Position numbers and translations under genes: made by a program. Positions 24,510-38,348 of a stretch of 64,000 nt of DNA are shown piece after piece. The DNA is taken from the NCBI GenBank assembly GCA_037951165.1, contig JBBDHG010000112.1, positions 1,078,501-1,142,500 of the forward strand. Reading direction: 5' to 3'. How positions within the stretch are numbered: position 1 is the stretch's first letter; each line of letters starts with the position of its first letter. This DNA is from Lophius americanus. Lineage: Eukaryota; Chordata; Actinopteri; Lophiiformes; Lophiidae. The notes under the pieces were generated by a model. It had not been told where the DNA came from. It ran no database searches and worked only from the letters and a program-made list of their open reading frames with translations.

Positions 24510-25825
24510 GTAAGTATTTCATTATTCCTATTCCAAGCAGTGTTGTTGCGTTTGATACTTCACTCACTTGATGTTTAATTTATGGATATATTCTACTAGT
24601 AGATGATTCATGATTTATTATAGCTTCAAAATGTCGTTATACGACAGATATTACAAGTGTAGATTGCTATATCATTATATTACAAGTATTATCAGGAGAT
24701 CATAAATAGCAATGATATTATTTATTTGATAATACAATGATTGTGTAATTTAAGTGTTGTTTAATATACATTTAGTTCTTTTTTCCCCCTGATATGAGAT
24801 ATGATGGGAAACCTCTAAAACTAGTATTGCTTTTTATCAATAACATCATGTTTGTCACGAGTCGGTCGCCTTCCTTCCTTCTGGCGCATGCGTAGTCTTT
24901 CATACAGGATCTGATTAAGTTGCGAGAAATTTCACATGCTGTGTTGCCTATGCTTGATTGATCGCTGATCATCAAACCTCCTCCGTGAGGTTATTGGTTA
25001 ATATCCTCGCCCCCTAGCGCTGTCTCGTACAGTTTTATATTACAGCGGCCTGTGTTGGATGCTTCAGCCCCAGGGCCAGTTTAGCGTCTGTTAGTGGGCG
25101 AGCGTCGTCTGCAACAGCGAGTCTAAACTGAGAGTAGCATGATTGACCTGTGAGCACAGCGAGGCCTCTCGTGGCGAGAGACGAGCATAAAAAACAACAC
25201 GCGCAGAGCGCTGGAGCAGCCTGAACGTAAACATATGAGCCGATGACGCTTAGGAGCCACTCTGCAGGTGGTGGATTAGCCCACATTGCTCCTTAGTGCT
25301 AGATCGGTGGAAGAGCGTGCGCGTTTTACTCACTTGTTGATCTCGACGTGGAGGTGTTTTTAATCAAAGGATCTGGTTTTTCTTTTTCTCTAAATAATAA
25401 AACAGCGTGGAAACCAATCAGAGCCGCAATGATCTGTGGGATAGAGCTGGAGATGACAAATCCTCTGTGAAAGGCTTCATTATTTTTTATAAATTGTTTT
25501 TGTGAAAATAAAACATACGAATAAGGGAAGAAAATGTTAAAAAAGTTTAACAGCAAGAGGAGTCTTTCCAAAATTCTATTCTTTACAAAATAATGTTCAT
25601 TATTTATTGATGCACTTATAGAAATTTACAGAAATATACATATTTCTTATTTTTAAAGTAATATGCTTGACTTGTGTATTCATACTCATTCCAGCAGTGA
25701 ATATGTCAGAATTGTAAATCAATCAATCAATCAACAATAACATTACAACCACCTGCTTACCATTTTGTAGGGGGTTTCTTTCTCTGTGGTGGACTGTCTT
25801 CTGGCACCTTTACGCATCTTTTTTA

Positions 25826-26185
25826 GTTATTTGTACTACCATAGCTCTCCTGTGGGATCAAACAGCACCAGACTTCATCACCCAAATGCCTCAACAAGCC
25901 TTGGATGGTCATGACCCTGTTGCCAGTTGACCAATTGTCCTTAGACCACTTATGCAGACCTGGGAAACCTTACAAGACGTTTAGTTCTAGAGATTCCCTG
26001 ACCATACCGTCTTGCTTTCACAATTTGTCACATGTCAGGATTGCTCAGATTCTTTCACCTGGCTATATGTCCTGGTTCCAACACACAGACCTAGAGGACA
26101 AAATGTTCAGTTGCTGCCTAATATGTCACATCCTCTGATAGGTGACATGAGGACATAGCAAGTGAGCAGTTATTTCAGTTTAAAA
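25826..26185 (+). repeat. Dispersed repeat family A, copy 3
   Basis: Shares with copies 1 and 2 the TCCTGTGGGATC block, ATGACCCTGTTGCCAGTT, TTGTCCTTAGACCACTT, GGGAAACCTTACAAGACG and CAAAATGTTCAGTTGCTGCC, ending near a CTGATAGGTGACATGAGGAC block. It lies about 1.3 kb inside insr intron 1. Confidence 0.75.
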
Positions 26186-29038
26186 TCAAGGAAATCAACA
26201 AATCACAGTAATTAAACTGTTAATGGAACTGTATTTGCTGTTTCATTTGTTACCTTGTATAGCTTCAAAGTTTCAGTTCTGCCCCATAAAAATGGCTCTC
26301 AGGTGTCGGGTTCGAAGAAGGTGTGCTGACTACTTTACATAAGTCATGTATGCAGATAATATAGAGGCCTGAGAAATGGTGTCTTATGAGTCAAGGCTTC
26401 TGGGTCCCCTCCTTTTCCCTCTCTCTCTGTCACTGTCAAGGAGTGGGGTACATTTTATTGTCTGTTTCTGGTTCCCAATGTGTTCTATTTAAAATGACCA
26501 TATTTGTCATTCGGCCTGGGGAGGATTATGCCCAACAGGGTTTGAAAACTACCAAAATACCTGAAATATTAAATTCCAACTCTATACATTGCCTGAAATC
26601 TTCAGCTCAGTCATGGGAACTTGGAAGCATTATTGATATTTGCCTCAAACGAGTGCTGTGATCTGCGGACTGCACACTAAAATGTGATAAAACAGATTAA
26701 CAAGCTGTTGTGCTGTGAATTTAGAGGGCCGGTTGTCATTAAGTTATCAGCAAATAGTTTTCAGAGGTAACTGCTGTGCTTTCTACTATACTAACTCGCA
26801 AAAAACAAGTTGTGCAACTGGCAGCCTTACCCCTTCTTGTTCCTCACAGACTTGTAAGTACAGCCCTGTTGGAAAGGGCTAGTGTGCATGTATGTACTGT
26901 TATGTATGCTTTCCACAGACTGTAACAAGCGTCACACGGATTGAAATGTTGATTCTCTTTGGATTAAATAGTTTCCTTAGACCAGTTGGATGTTTGTACC
27001 AACAAGTTCTTTGATGGAGTCAGATGTTGATTTGTTAAATTAGGAGTAGAGCTGCCCTCCATTCGAGTGTGAGGGTGTTTTGTCCAGCCCATTTGCCGTT
27101 AGAGAAACACTCCACTGAAGTGCACAGTGGCATTTTCCGACAATACTGTGGAATGTGTTTGAAGTGGTCCATCATGAAGATGCCTGTGTGCGTGTGTGTG
27201 CGTTGTCTGTACACATATATCAGAATAAACCCCAACAGTCTGTCTTGTCTGCAGGACCTCATCTGTCAGCTACCAGCCCACTTCCTAGCAATGTATATTT
27301 TCCGTGTATGTCACTCTTTATGTTTATATGTGTGTGTGAAGAGGTGGTGGTCAAGCATGAGAACAGTGTGTAATAAAGAGGCAGGCTCAAGATTGGGCTG
27401 CCTGTTAGCACTTGGCCCTGTTCTCTGTGTGTCCTCATGACACACCACATACCTAATGCATCAAATGGACAAACAGCAATGTAGGACTAAGTTGGAAGTT
27501 AAAAATGTAAAAGATTTAAAAACAAACGACCGCTCTTCTACTTGAACAATTTTATTTTAGGACTCCTTAAAGGGCATTACTGTGCTCATTTGATGGTAGA
27601 GTGTAAATAGAATCCGTGTTTGACTCCTAAATAATTTTCTAAAGTCAGTTTAACCCACAACCATGCTAGTTTTACAAGTTTAATTAGTACCATAACCCAA
27701 ATGACCAGCCTGCTATTGGAAGTTTGACACCAATTTCAACATAGATTGAGCATTTAAAATACTAGATAATGATATTTGGACTCGTTAATATTTTGACATA
27801 ACAACCTTTTAATAGTTTGTGTGTGTGTATGTCTTCTTAAGTGTGATCAAGTTAAAAACTGAGTAATAATGGAAATAAATGTAAATGATCCCAAATGATG
27901 AGCCAATCTTTCAATAATTTTCAAAAATTATTAGGTGCAGTAGATATTAGGACATTATCAAAAATACCCATCACAATTTACAAGACGTGGATGACATCAA
28001 AATGTTTTTTTTTTTGATTAACAGTAAAAAATTCAAAGATGTTGAATTTACTATTCAAGGCTTGATAAAACACACACCATGACCTTTTTCCTTGAAAATT
28101 TTCAAAAGAGTTAATTTATTATCAATTAAGCTACTAATTTAGCTTCTTCTGTTAGACTGATCAGTCGATCGACTATTTTTATCATCCCCGTTGTGGTTAA
28201 ATAATAAACTTAAAAATGTTTGAACTCTCCTGACATGTAAGTGTAACATTACAACCGTAATTCAAATGTAAACAAGGCAGTGGATATTGACATGATTACA
28301 AAAGCCTTTACTGTATGTTTAATGGGCTATAGGCAGAATTGCAAATTCCACAATGTAGCTGTACGACTGATTTCAGATTGCCACTGTGTGTTTGGGTAGT
28401 CCATGGTCACAGAGCCCACAGGCAATGGGGGTCATGAACTGAGGCTCCACCAGCTGTATGTTGCATTTTAAGTGTTGGCCAGGAAGGCAATATGTAGTGC
28501 TAAGGGAAATTAACTGTTGGGGTTCCTTTCCTAAGTGCTTCCTCCCTTTCACTTATCTTTTTAAGTATCCCTTTCAACTTTTCCTAACTTGCTGTCGCAT
28601 TTTTCCCGTCTTGTTTGCACTTGTGTGTGTGTGTGTGCGCGCATTTGTGCGTGGTCCTGACAGTCTTTACAACAGCAAAACAAGCGGAGCAAGAAAAAGC
28701 AGCCCAGCCTTTTGACTCCCACAGTTCACAGTTCTATCATTTGACAAGTAAACAAATTCCTGCAGTGTGTTTGCTTGTGTGTTTCATTTTGGCTACTTTC
28801 AACAAACATGATGGTACTGTTTTTCGATTAGGAATGTTTTGAAAAGTCTGACAGTTAATTTGACTTTAGCCTTTGGAGAGAAGAGACCAATCATTTATCA
28901 CCAAGTTCTTGTTCAATAGTGACTAGTAGAGAAATAAACCCGGCCAGGGGTGACAGAAGGGATGCCTTTATATCTCTGTTTGTCAGATCAAGTACTTACA
29001 TTTGGGTTCTCAGTAATACCGAGGTGAGTACTTATTAG

Positions 29039-29112
29039 AAGAAGAAATCCTTTATTGATCCCATCCAGCCATACAGAGTAAGTACAACATAGTGAAATTA
29101 TTTCACTGCATT
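29039..29112 (+). repeat. Short retroelement-tail fragment
   Basis: Contains AATCCTTTATTGATCCC ... GTGAAATTATTTCACTGCAT ... GACCCATCC, a combination I recall from 3' ends of common fish retroelements. Single copy in the window, so assignment is from recall only. Confidence 0.45.
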
Positions 29113-29604
29113 AGACCCATCCCTGATCATTGTCAGTTTATTGGGCTGAAGTTACTAATAACTAAGTTAATTAATAAAGTAACCTGACTGCAAAAAGATT
29201 ACTAAAAAGTATTTTCTCAGGCAAAGTTTTGCTTTCATTAATCTCTTTCTCAAATGCTATACCAAAGCATTGGATGAGATTTAGTTTCCCTTCTAACCCC
29301 TCAAGCAGAGCTAGAATTTGAAGAGTCTTTTCAAGATGTGACTCTTTCAGGGTTAGATTGTGGAGCAACTCGTATCCAGACTAATATGTCCATAGAGCTT
29401 GCTTCTGGTTGATAAGGGACGCTATCATGTTGGGTGTGTTGTCCCAGTGGGCTGGTATGTTTTGCTGGAGTCTTTTAATAGCCTGGCTGAGCTGCGTCTG
29501 TATGTCCTCCAGGTGAAAGCAGGCTATGGTAGAATCTTTGAAATGGCTTACTATAATAGATTGAAAATAAGTTTATGGACACCTTTACTTTTTAAAGTAA
29601 AGCG

Positions 29605-29745
29605 GTTCATAAATGGGTCACCAATTCACCGAGACTAGATTGAATGTTTTTGGATTTAGGGAGAAAGCCGGCCAGAGAAAGGTCGGCGGAGTGGTTTCAA
29701 ACCCGCCACCTTCTTGCTGTGAGGCAGCAGCGCCACCGTTCTGTA
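29605..29745 (+). repeat. Family C fragment (3' half)
   Basis: Shares with 58125-58378 the order GGTCACCAATT, AGATTG..TGTTTTTGGA, GGGAGAAAGCCGG, then CTTGCTGTGAGGCAGCAG..GCCACC. The central part is shortened relative to that copy. Confidence 0.65.
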
Positions 29746-29839
29746 TTAAGGAACGTATTTTACTTTTAGAGATGATATCTTTTGTTGATACTGTGAATAA
29801 TTACAACAGGTAATGCAGAAAATGGGGCCCAAAAGCTGG

Positions 29840-29840
<1 letters not shown>

Positions 29841-29872
<32 letters not shown>
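29841..29872. repeat. (ACTT)8 microsatellite
   Basis: Eight perfect tetranucleotide units. Confidence 0.97.
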
Positions 29873-29873
<1 letters not shown>

Positions 29874-30937
29874 ATTTCAGCCAAACTTGTACGCTAGGAG
29901 TAAAATCGCAAATTATTGGTTTATGTAATAATATTACAAAATACCATGTATACTTTGAGTGAGAATCCAGACCTTTCTCTGTCCTTCATACAGAATGAAA
30001 CTACAGTACTTAAGAAAACTATGCTGCATTAAGCTGCGTGCATCCTTGTTGAAAATAATAGTCTCCGATATTTTGTTATCCCACAACAACTTGACCATCT
30101 TATATCTCAAGTTTTTGTGAAAAAAAATACAGAAATGCTTTTCCTTCCGAGGAACAGAGAAGTTGTTCCTTGGGAAATGGCTCTCGCTGTGCTGCGACAG
30201 TACAGCCTGTAAGTCTTTAGTCTCAAAAATGCCCAAAGACCAAGAGTTGCCATCAAGCCCTTCAAATGCTCTTCTTTGCAAAATGTAATCGAAGGAGTTT
30301 GTTCCTATCCCTGATAGTATCATGCCAGGCGTAAATATGCATTAGTTTTGCTACCTCTCTGATTTGCAGGCATGTTTTTTTTTAAATACAGAACTCAGCC
30401 TGATGCCCTTCTCTCTGACTCCCTTTCCTAGACAGAGAACTGTTGCTGTTTATGTAAACATCTGCTCATTGCACAGAAATGTGGTCAGGCTGGGAGGGGA
30501 TGGATGGGGTGCGGGGATCACACACACTCTGAGCACCGTTACGCCATGCCATGCTGCAGCTTTCTGATTGGATAGAACTAGTTGCTGTTTGGATCTGCCC
30601 TATTTTAAAAGTCGGTAACTTTGCACAGTAGAATCCAAATAAAGCTCCCTTTGTAATGTGAATATCAGATAATAGATCACTTGGGGCCTTTTACGGGCAG
30701 GACCAAACACAGGCTGAACTATGTCCATGTCTTACCGACAGTGACTTAATTAATATCACTTTTTGTCCCATATCTGTAACAGGCTGGAATGGCAAAGCTG
30801 TTCTTTTTTTTTTTTGTATCTAAAATGCAGTTAATTTGTTAGCAAAGATGAAGATGGCTGACTGGATTTGATTTTGATGGAAACCACAAAAACTTTGAAG
30901 AAATCTTAGTCTTTATCATCCTAAAAGCCAAATAACC

Positions 30938-31125
30938 ATTCATTCATTTTCGGTAACCTCTTACCCAGGTTCAGTTCAGGGTCGCCGGGGCTGGAGCCTA
31001 TCCTAGCAGTCGTTGGCCGAGAGGCAGGGTACACCCTGGACAAGTATCCAGGTCATCACAGTGCCGACATTTAGAGACAAACAGCCATCACGCTCATATT
31101 TCCGTTAGAGTCGTCAATTCATTAT
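30938..31125 (+). repeat. Family C fragment (5' half)
   Basis: Contains CATTCATTTTCGGTAACC, CAGGGTCGCCGGGGCTGGAG, CCTATCCTAGCAGTCGTTGG, GGCAGGGTACACCCTGGAC and AGAGACAAACAGCCATCACG. It is the head of the family whose tail is at 58125-58378; the two overlap at the AGACA..CAACCAT block. Confidence 0.65.
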
Positions 31126-32010
31126 TCTTTGTTGTTCACCATCGCTTGCTATACAGTTGCTCAGAAACAGCGAATATGTCTTTGGTTGAAATGACTTTAA
31201 GATGTCTGACTTTATTTGTAAGCAGTTAAGCAGAGGGAGAATTATAAAAGGGTCCCCAAAAATTATGTCTTATGCTTTAAAGCATTATATACAGGATATG
31301 GACCCTAATATTCTAGATTAAAATAGGCTTAAATGTCAATTATAAATATGAAATAAATAATAAACATGAATTCCACCAGTAAATCACTGAGATATCAATT
31401 CACACAGGAATAAAATGATCACTTTATCTCTGTGTTTGGTGAAATATGTTAACTCGATAACAAACTTAAACTTAGTATTGATGAGCTTGTTGATTGAAAG
31501 TTGGAAGTGTAATCTAGTAATCTAGAATTTTGGACACTCTTGTGTCCAAGCTGTAGTACTCCCTTTCCCCCCTTTCCTCCATCCTATCCCCCCCTCTCCC
31601 TTCATTTGATTTTATGGAATACAGGGGTAGGAGGGTTCGCTCTCATCCCTTTGTTTTCTTTCACACCCAGATACATACAGCCTGCGCACATGTCTTATAC
31701 ACACATACACACACACAAAGAAATCTGCTAACCCTCTGTATGATTGGGAAACCATTCTATTTCTAACCACTTAAAGGTGTGATCACCCTCCAATTGACAT
31801 CTCTCTCTCACCTTTTGTTTTTATTTTCTCCTCTCTTATTTGGCCTTCCTGCGCCAGCTGTGCCTCAGAGATGCTTAACATGTATACCTATAGGTTCACA
31901 TGGACCTCTGTCGCATTTTGTTTGCCACCCCATGTGATTTGTTTTATGAGCGCTCAACATTTTATGTGTAATGGGTCTAGTGGTTGTGTTTATGTGTTGG
32001 GGCTCTGATT

Positions 32011-32642
32011 ATTACCTCCGTCAAGGAAGGAGGTTATGTTTTCACCTCTGTTCGTCTGTTTATGAGCGAGATTTAGGAAAAACTCCTGGACGGATTTGCA
32101 TTCAAAATTTACGCTAAGCTAGGTTTTGGCATATCCAAGAGGTGATAGAATTTTGGGAATGTTAGATATGTCACAACAATTTAAAATAAATTAAGACTAT
32201 AAGCTATTTGGAGCGGTGACGTGCAAGAGAGTGCCATTGACAAATTAAAAGTGGAGAATTTGGAGAAGGCGATCTTTAAGTTCATCCAAACATCAACTTT
32301 GTGCCTGTGCTGAATGATGACAGCTGGTATAAGACTGAGAATAAAATACAATAAGCCCCGTGAAGCGGTGACGTCATCAACGGCACATCTCGCGGCAGTG
32401 AAGTAGAAGACACAAGAGAATGATGACAGATGAACAATTTCAGAGTATTTGAGAGATACAAAGGCAGTTTGTTGGAGTTATTGGAAGATGTAGAGACTTG
32501 TATTAACTCATTAATTAATTGAGCAAGTTGTATGTAATGTCCTAAACAAAGTGATCTAAATTAATCTGATCACAATAGTGTCTACAAAGGGTGTTGTTGT
32601 GCCTTGGTGGAGGTTTGCGCTCTCTGAGTGCTCTTTCTAGTT
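32011..32642 (+). repeat. Dispersed repeat family B, copy 1 (longest)
   Basis: Starts ACCTCCGTCAAGGAAGGAGG and ends GCCTTGGTGGAGGTTTGCG..CTCTGAGTGCTCTTTCTAGTT. The whole length aligns in reverse with 62331-62805, and its 3' half with 47905-48155. The start and end are themselves near-inverted (CCTCCG..AAGG against CCTTGG..GGAGG), suggesting a non-autonomous element with short terminal inverted repeats. It resembles a repeat common in teleosts; class not assigned. Confidence 0.7.
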
Positions 32643-34649
32643 CCCGATGAAATACATGAGGCTATAGTGCTTCCTTTCCCTGGGCTATAAACACTTAAAG
32701 CCTCAATACATTAACATTAACTTGCAACTAACTAATGTATGTACTTTTATTTTGTGGTATCAAAAAATTATGTATTTTTTTGGGATTGTAGTCCTAATAG
32801 TCTGTAGAATAGTAACGTGTTGGATTTTCATAAAAAATGTAAACCTAAAACAAAGGGATCCCCCCCCCCGGCCACCCCTTGATTGCGGGTGGGTGTCTAT
32901 GTGTGCGTTCTTGGGAAGAACAACAGCGTTCAAGTAAAAGGGGAAGCGTCTATTATGCCTGAAGTATTCAAATAAGATATAGTTGTTTTAATGTCATCAG
33001 ATAGTTGTTGACACATTTTTTCTTTGGTTTGTGTAAGTAACATGCCCTCTGCCGCTTTAACAAGGTTGAACTTATTTTTAGGTATAATGCTGTTGAAAAG
33101 AGTAAACAAAAAAGACATTTACGACAGATTAACGTGAATGGTTTGTCTGAGTGGGTAAAGCTTAGTCTGTAACCACCATCTTCAGAGACCCTTAAGGGAC
33201 CTAGACTGAGTGGAAAGGGACAAGATGATGAAAAACTAGTTTATGAGCCTGCATCAAGCCTTCCCTTATTCACTCATAGTTATAAGGAGGGCTTATTGAA
33301 CCAGACCTTGCTGTTGAATGACAATTCAACAATGAATGGATGGATGTCAATTCATAATACCGCCATGACCACAGACCTTCCAATCCAGGGACCCATCTGT
33401 TGGAGGCCAGCGACTAGTGAGTGATTTGCTGGGATGGGTGCGTTTTATGACGTCGATTTTTCGATTCATGCCATACCCAGTTTACTCATGGATACCCTAT
33501 GCAAAGAGGGCACTAATCAAAAATCTCTTTATTTTTTTTAATTTTATTTTTTGTGTGGAAAAGGAACAGAAGGGGGCTTGAGATGTTTTGCTGTTAGTCC
33601 ATACTCTCCATGCCTCTTTTGCTTCTTTCTGTATAAATAAAGATTGATGTCATGGAGACGGGACTTTGTTGCAGCACTACTATGCAATCTCTGTAAAAAG
33701 AGGAACTAGAGACAAATTTTACAAACTGACATTGAACACCTTCCCCAGTAAATGCAAGGCTGCAATAGAATTGTGCTCATGATTGATGCAAGGTAGACAA
33801 CAAGAAGATTTGAACATGAAAGTTAATATAAGCTGTTCAAAGTCCGTGGATCCCGTGCTTTGCAGCTGCTGTCTGGGTCAGCATGACTGCATTCTCAGCC
33901 TTTGACAATATTCCAGCACTTCTGCTCTAAGCAAGATTTGATTTGCCGTATTTGTCTCCATCCACATACGAGAATATTCAATAGTATTTATTTGAGTCAA
34001 CAAAAAAAACTGTGGATCATCATAATGAGAACACAGGAAAAGTGCTTTACAGAACAGACATGTTGGTATTTACTGAAACGGACCAAAAATGTTACAGTGG
34101 GAATGGATGGAGGCACAGGCCACAGGCCAGAGAAATGGAAAAGGTAGAGGGAGGGGGAATATGGAAAGAAGGAAAGCAGAGTGGTAGGGAGGCTGTTTGT
34201 GCATGTGTGAGGGTTTTCCTTCTACGACCAGTGAGAGCTGGTGGTCCAAGAGCACAAACAGGCCATTAAACTGACCTGGACCCTATGCTCACCATCCCCT
34301 CCAGCCTTCTCCCACTTTTCTCCCAAGCAAACATTCAACAGTCTTTCAACAAAATAAAAATTAAAAATCTGCCTCATTTTCTTTCTTGCTTCAATTTGAC
34401 AGTTGGGTTTTCCGACAGCTAATGTAGTTTAGTCTATTTTATTTTTCACAAAGACAATATACAGAAGACACAGTTATATGACAGTCGCAAGCAAAGAAAA
34501 CATATAAATCATATTAACGACTATCAAAAATGGAAGAATTTAGAAAAGAGCATGAAAATCATCTTGTAATCATTTTATCGATGAATTTTTTTTGTCAGAG
34601 GAGAAATAATATTTAATTCAATAATTTTCTACCTCTAAATCTTAGAAAA

Positions 34650-35370
34650 ATAATTAACCTTTTCTCGTAATAAATTTAGGATCTGAATATTGATGAGTAA
34701 AGCAAGACTCAACCTTTAATTTGTTTTTAAGCACCTCTTGAAATACCCACACTTGAGTTATATTGATGTCATAAATAGTAAGAACTTGAAGTTTGACAAA
34801 TAATAAAGTACATGAATTGTGTGACTCTGATCCTGTTGCAATCCTAATAAAATGTTTCTGAGGACCAAGATTTTGTGGAGGTTGTAGGTAAAGAACTTGG
34901 CCAAACTTCTTTACAGGGATAAGACCGTCTATAATCAAGAGTGAGCAGATAGGTAAAGGTGACAATATTACTAACCTAACTTATAATACCACTAAATGTA
35001 TTTGTTTTTCGACTAACCCTGTCAATTTGCTCTCTGAAACTTAACAAACCAACTCAAATTATAACGTTAGAATTTCTTACATTCAAATATAATTTATTTG
35101 ATCTAAACTATGAAGCATAGGCATTTAAACCAATTTTGTAACTAGTACCTTATAATTACTTAATTAACTTAAGTTGTGTCATTCCCCAACATTATTGGAG
35201 GAAGGATATTTGAGACATGTGACAAATAATTCTGAATTCTGAATAGCAGTGGTCCAAGACTGGACCGCTGTGGAACTCTAAAAAGTAGTCTGTTCTCATT
35301 AGAATAGTAATCCTTAACAACTTCATCTTCCTCTTCAGCTTTCAGTTTCTCCCTTTCAGGGCTGCCACAG
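34650..35370 (-). mobile_element. L2/CR1-like LINE reverse-transcriptase remnant
   Basis: On the minus strand at about 35,210-35,290 the translation reads FRVPQRSSLGPLLFRIQNY, matching the GVPQGSxLGPLLF-xxIND block of LINE reverse transcriptases. Further along the same strand (about 34,750-34,890) come HFIRIATGSES and LLFVKLQVLTIYDINITQVW, which fit the C-terminal block of L2/CR1-like ORF2 proteins (...RAIRIITGS...PLFKxLxILxIxDIxxxQxG). The catalytic YxDD region is not seen, stops interrupt the frame, and the element is dead. Exact boundaries are uncertain. Confidence 0.7.
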
Positions 35371-37973
35371 CAGATCACCTGTTTCCATCCATAGGTTGGT
35401 ACCGTACTTGCTAAATATCATAGTTACACAGCTTTTACTTTAAAATGTGATGGTTATCTATATGAAAAGAAAGTACCACAACTAAATGTATCATATTCAA
35501 GCGCAGATGCAAATGTCAATCAGGTGAGCAATTATTATTAAAATCTAGTTAAAAAATTATCTTTTTATATGGAATTTTTTCAAATATCTTTAAAAAATAC
35601 AATTAAACAGATATGGGTCTGTTGTTAGTGAAATAATTTGGATCAACTGCTTAAAACAGAGAAATAACTGGTTCTTTTCCAATCAATTAGAGCAATCCCT
35701 GTTCTAAGGGACAGAGAAAAGATGTATGCAAGTGGCTGCAATGTAAACTGTTATATTGCTTTCCACACAGTTTTAATATCATTTGAACAAATTTTTAGTT
35801 TTTCTTCAACGATTTATAAACTGTTGGAATCAAATAATTTATCCTTCTCTTGGTATTCTTTGATTGTGTTGTATTTTGGAATACTTGTAGCTTGTACTTG
35901 GGAGCGTTGGAGCCATCCAGTCAAACCAGTACAATTTTCCTTGCTTGGGATGAGCTCGCTTCTCCATTCACCACACTGCAAATACTTCTGCTAAAGCCCA
36001 AAACGGTTTTAGTTGGAGGTTAAAACCAATGTGTGTTAAAGAATGTGTTAACATTTTTGAGCTATAACCAAGCTAGCTGTCTGATCACAAATCTCATACT
36101 CTTCGCTTCATGCGTGAATCCCTCTAAATGTTGTTGTTTTCAGTCTTAATTATGAGTTGCTGCAGGAAGCAGTGGAAGGATTGTTAGTGTAGCTTCTTAG
36201 ACTGTATTCAACCAAATATGTCTTTACCAGTTTAAGGGGTAAATTTGGTAGAAGAAAGCCACACGGGATGGAAATGTAGATTTGGCAGAACTGTGATGCA
36301 GGCGTAGCTGCTCTTGTCTTCTGTAGATCTGGTTTGCGGGTCGGTAGTGTTGGTAAGGCCGGGCCCTGCAGCTGCTGCCATGTGGCTGCAAGTCAAGCAG
36401 GGAACCTGAGCCCCGGCTGCCTTCCTTTCAGGCAGAGGCTTACCACACAAAGACGCTGTACTGCGCTCCACTCACTAACGTGGGAAGTTGAAAGGGAACA
36501 TCAGATGTTTTTTGTATTATTCACAAAGTGTTTGAGTGTATCATGCTAGGTGTGTGTTTGTGAGTTTGTGACTGTCTGCCTTTCTGTCTTGCACTATATC
36601 TTTGGCATGTCCAGCCTGCACTTGATTACCTGCCCCTGTTTCATAGTCCTCCGTCTGTTCCCAAATGTTTCAGTTATGTCAGGAATGCTGCTTCCCCCAA
36701 CATGCTTTTTATTTGTTTTGAGCACCACCTGGTTTAGCTGTTTTGTAAGGTGTGGTCACAGTTTTAAACTTTTTTTGTTTTGTGTGTAACCAGCTGTTTT
36801 CCACACAGCGAACATGTTGTCTGTAATTATTCATATAAATAAGCAGAAACATTAAATGTATCCGTGTTATTGTGGGTATTTGTTTAAATTATTGCAAGTA
36901 CAGTTTGGCATCAGTGATCCGGGTTCTAAAATTCTTTCATTCCACCTTAACTTCTAAAGTGAAATCGCATGTAGCTAAAGAAACATTTGTGGCAGAGTAA
37001 AGGAGAATGAAGGGGCTGAGGAAGGAATGAGGAACTGTGAAGTAAGGAAAAACCTCAGATACTAAACAATGACCGTATTATCAGCTTCACATATGGACGG
37101 AGGGTTTTAAATTCCTGGCCTTTGTTCGAGTTTTTTAGTATGGAGACATAATGGGTAGTTAAAAAATATAGTATGTGTGAGCAGTCTTAAGCATTGGAAT
37201 ATATGGTTTCAAAATCTAACTCCTCATTCTGTTTTTCTATGAGGTTGAAAGGTTCAGTTAAAACTATGTTGGAGCCTCAGTTATCTTACCCTATATTAAC
37301 TTCACATACAAGATGTACAGTCAAAATGATTCACTGGCAGACCACATATGTTTGTACACAATGGGTATTTTGTTTGGGTTGGCGATTGTGGAATTGAGGG
37401 ATCAGTTTCTCTCAGGTAGACTTTCTCTCCAAGATTTTAAACAAGGATAGTGGTGTTTTTTCTGCCCCTCTTTTCTTTTCCCTCTTACCAGACTTGAATC
37501 AAGGGTCATATACTTTGTCCCTTTGTCTCCCTCTTTTTGTATCCATACCTCCACCTCCTTCCACCCCTTCCTTTCTCACTCTTTCTCCAGAGCCAGAAAA
37601 CGGAGAGAAGGAGGTGAGCCAAACTCACCAGTGTGTTTTGATTGAGGCTTCTCTTTTCTCTTGGCCAGCCATCCGAAAGTGCGTGGCTGGTGTGTTGCTC
37701 TTTTCTACACTGCTCCAATCTGCTCTAGCCCGGCACGTTGCCACCACCTTAGTTGGACCCAGTTTTGTGTATTAATAGGCTCCTTTTGCCATGCTTCTCA
37801 AGGAGGATGCTGAAGCACTTAAGTGCTCAAACCCCACATAATTCTCTGTTTCACTTTTCAAAATGCCCTCTCATCTTTATCTGATCCCCTCAAATGGTAA
37901 AATAAAGATCAGTCACAGTGCACATGTTTAACCTGCTCGATTGTGGAATAATCCGGTCATTCCCTCTCCCACT

Positions 37974-38075
37974 AGGTGGGTTTACATGGACAGCCTAACT
38001 CTGATTAGGATTGATTGGAAAAGACACCTAATTGGAAAGAGAATGCTGCATGTAAACACCACCTTTCCAAAAGAA
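37974..38075. repeat. Possible DNA-transposon fragment
   Basis: GTTTACATGGAC near 37980 and CATGTAAACACC near 38049 form a loose inverted pair around CTAATTGGAAAG-type sequence. I recall similar arrangements in fish non-autonomous DNA transposons. Weak support. Confidence 0.3.
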
Positions 38076-38310
38076 AGTCCCTTTCCAAATTAAATTTAAA
38101 TATGCCGACTTAAAACAGAACTGGTCTACATCTGAGAGTTATTTACCCATTGCAACTTTGAAAGAGCTTAAAATAGTTGGACGTTTAGATGGACAAAAAG
38201 TCACTTCCGCTCATGCCTTCTTTGTCGTATTCTTCTTCTGGGCGCTTATTATATAAATATTTCCTATGTATTTTAATGTAATAGCTCGCTGAGCATACTT
38301 CCACCCCCCC

Positions 38311-38348
38311 CACACACACACACACACATACACACACACACACACACA
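38311..38348. repeat. (CA)n microsatellite
   Basis: CA dinucleotides with a single TA interruption, preceded by a poly-C run at 38304-38310. Confidence 0.95.
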
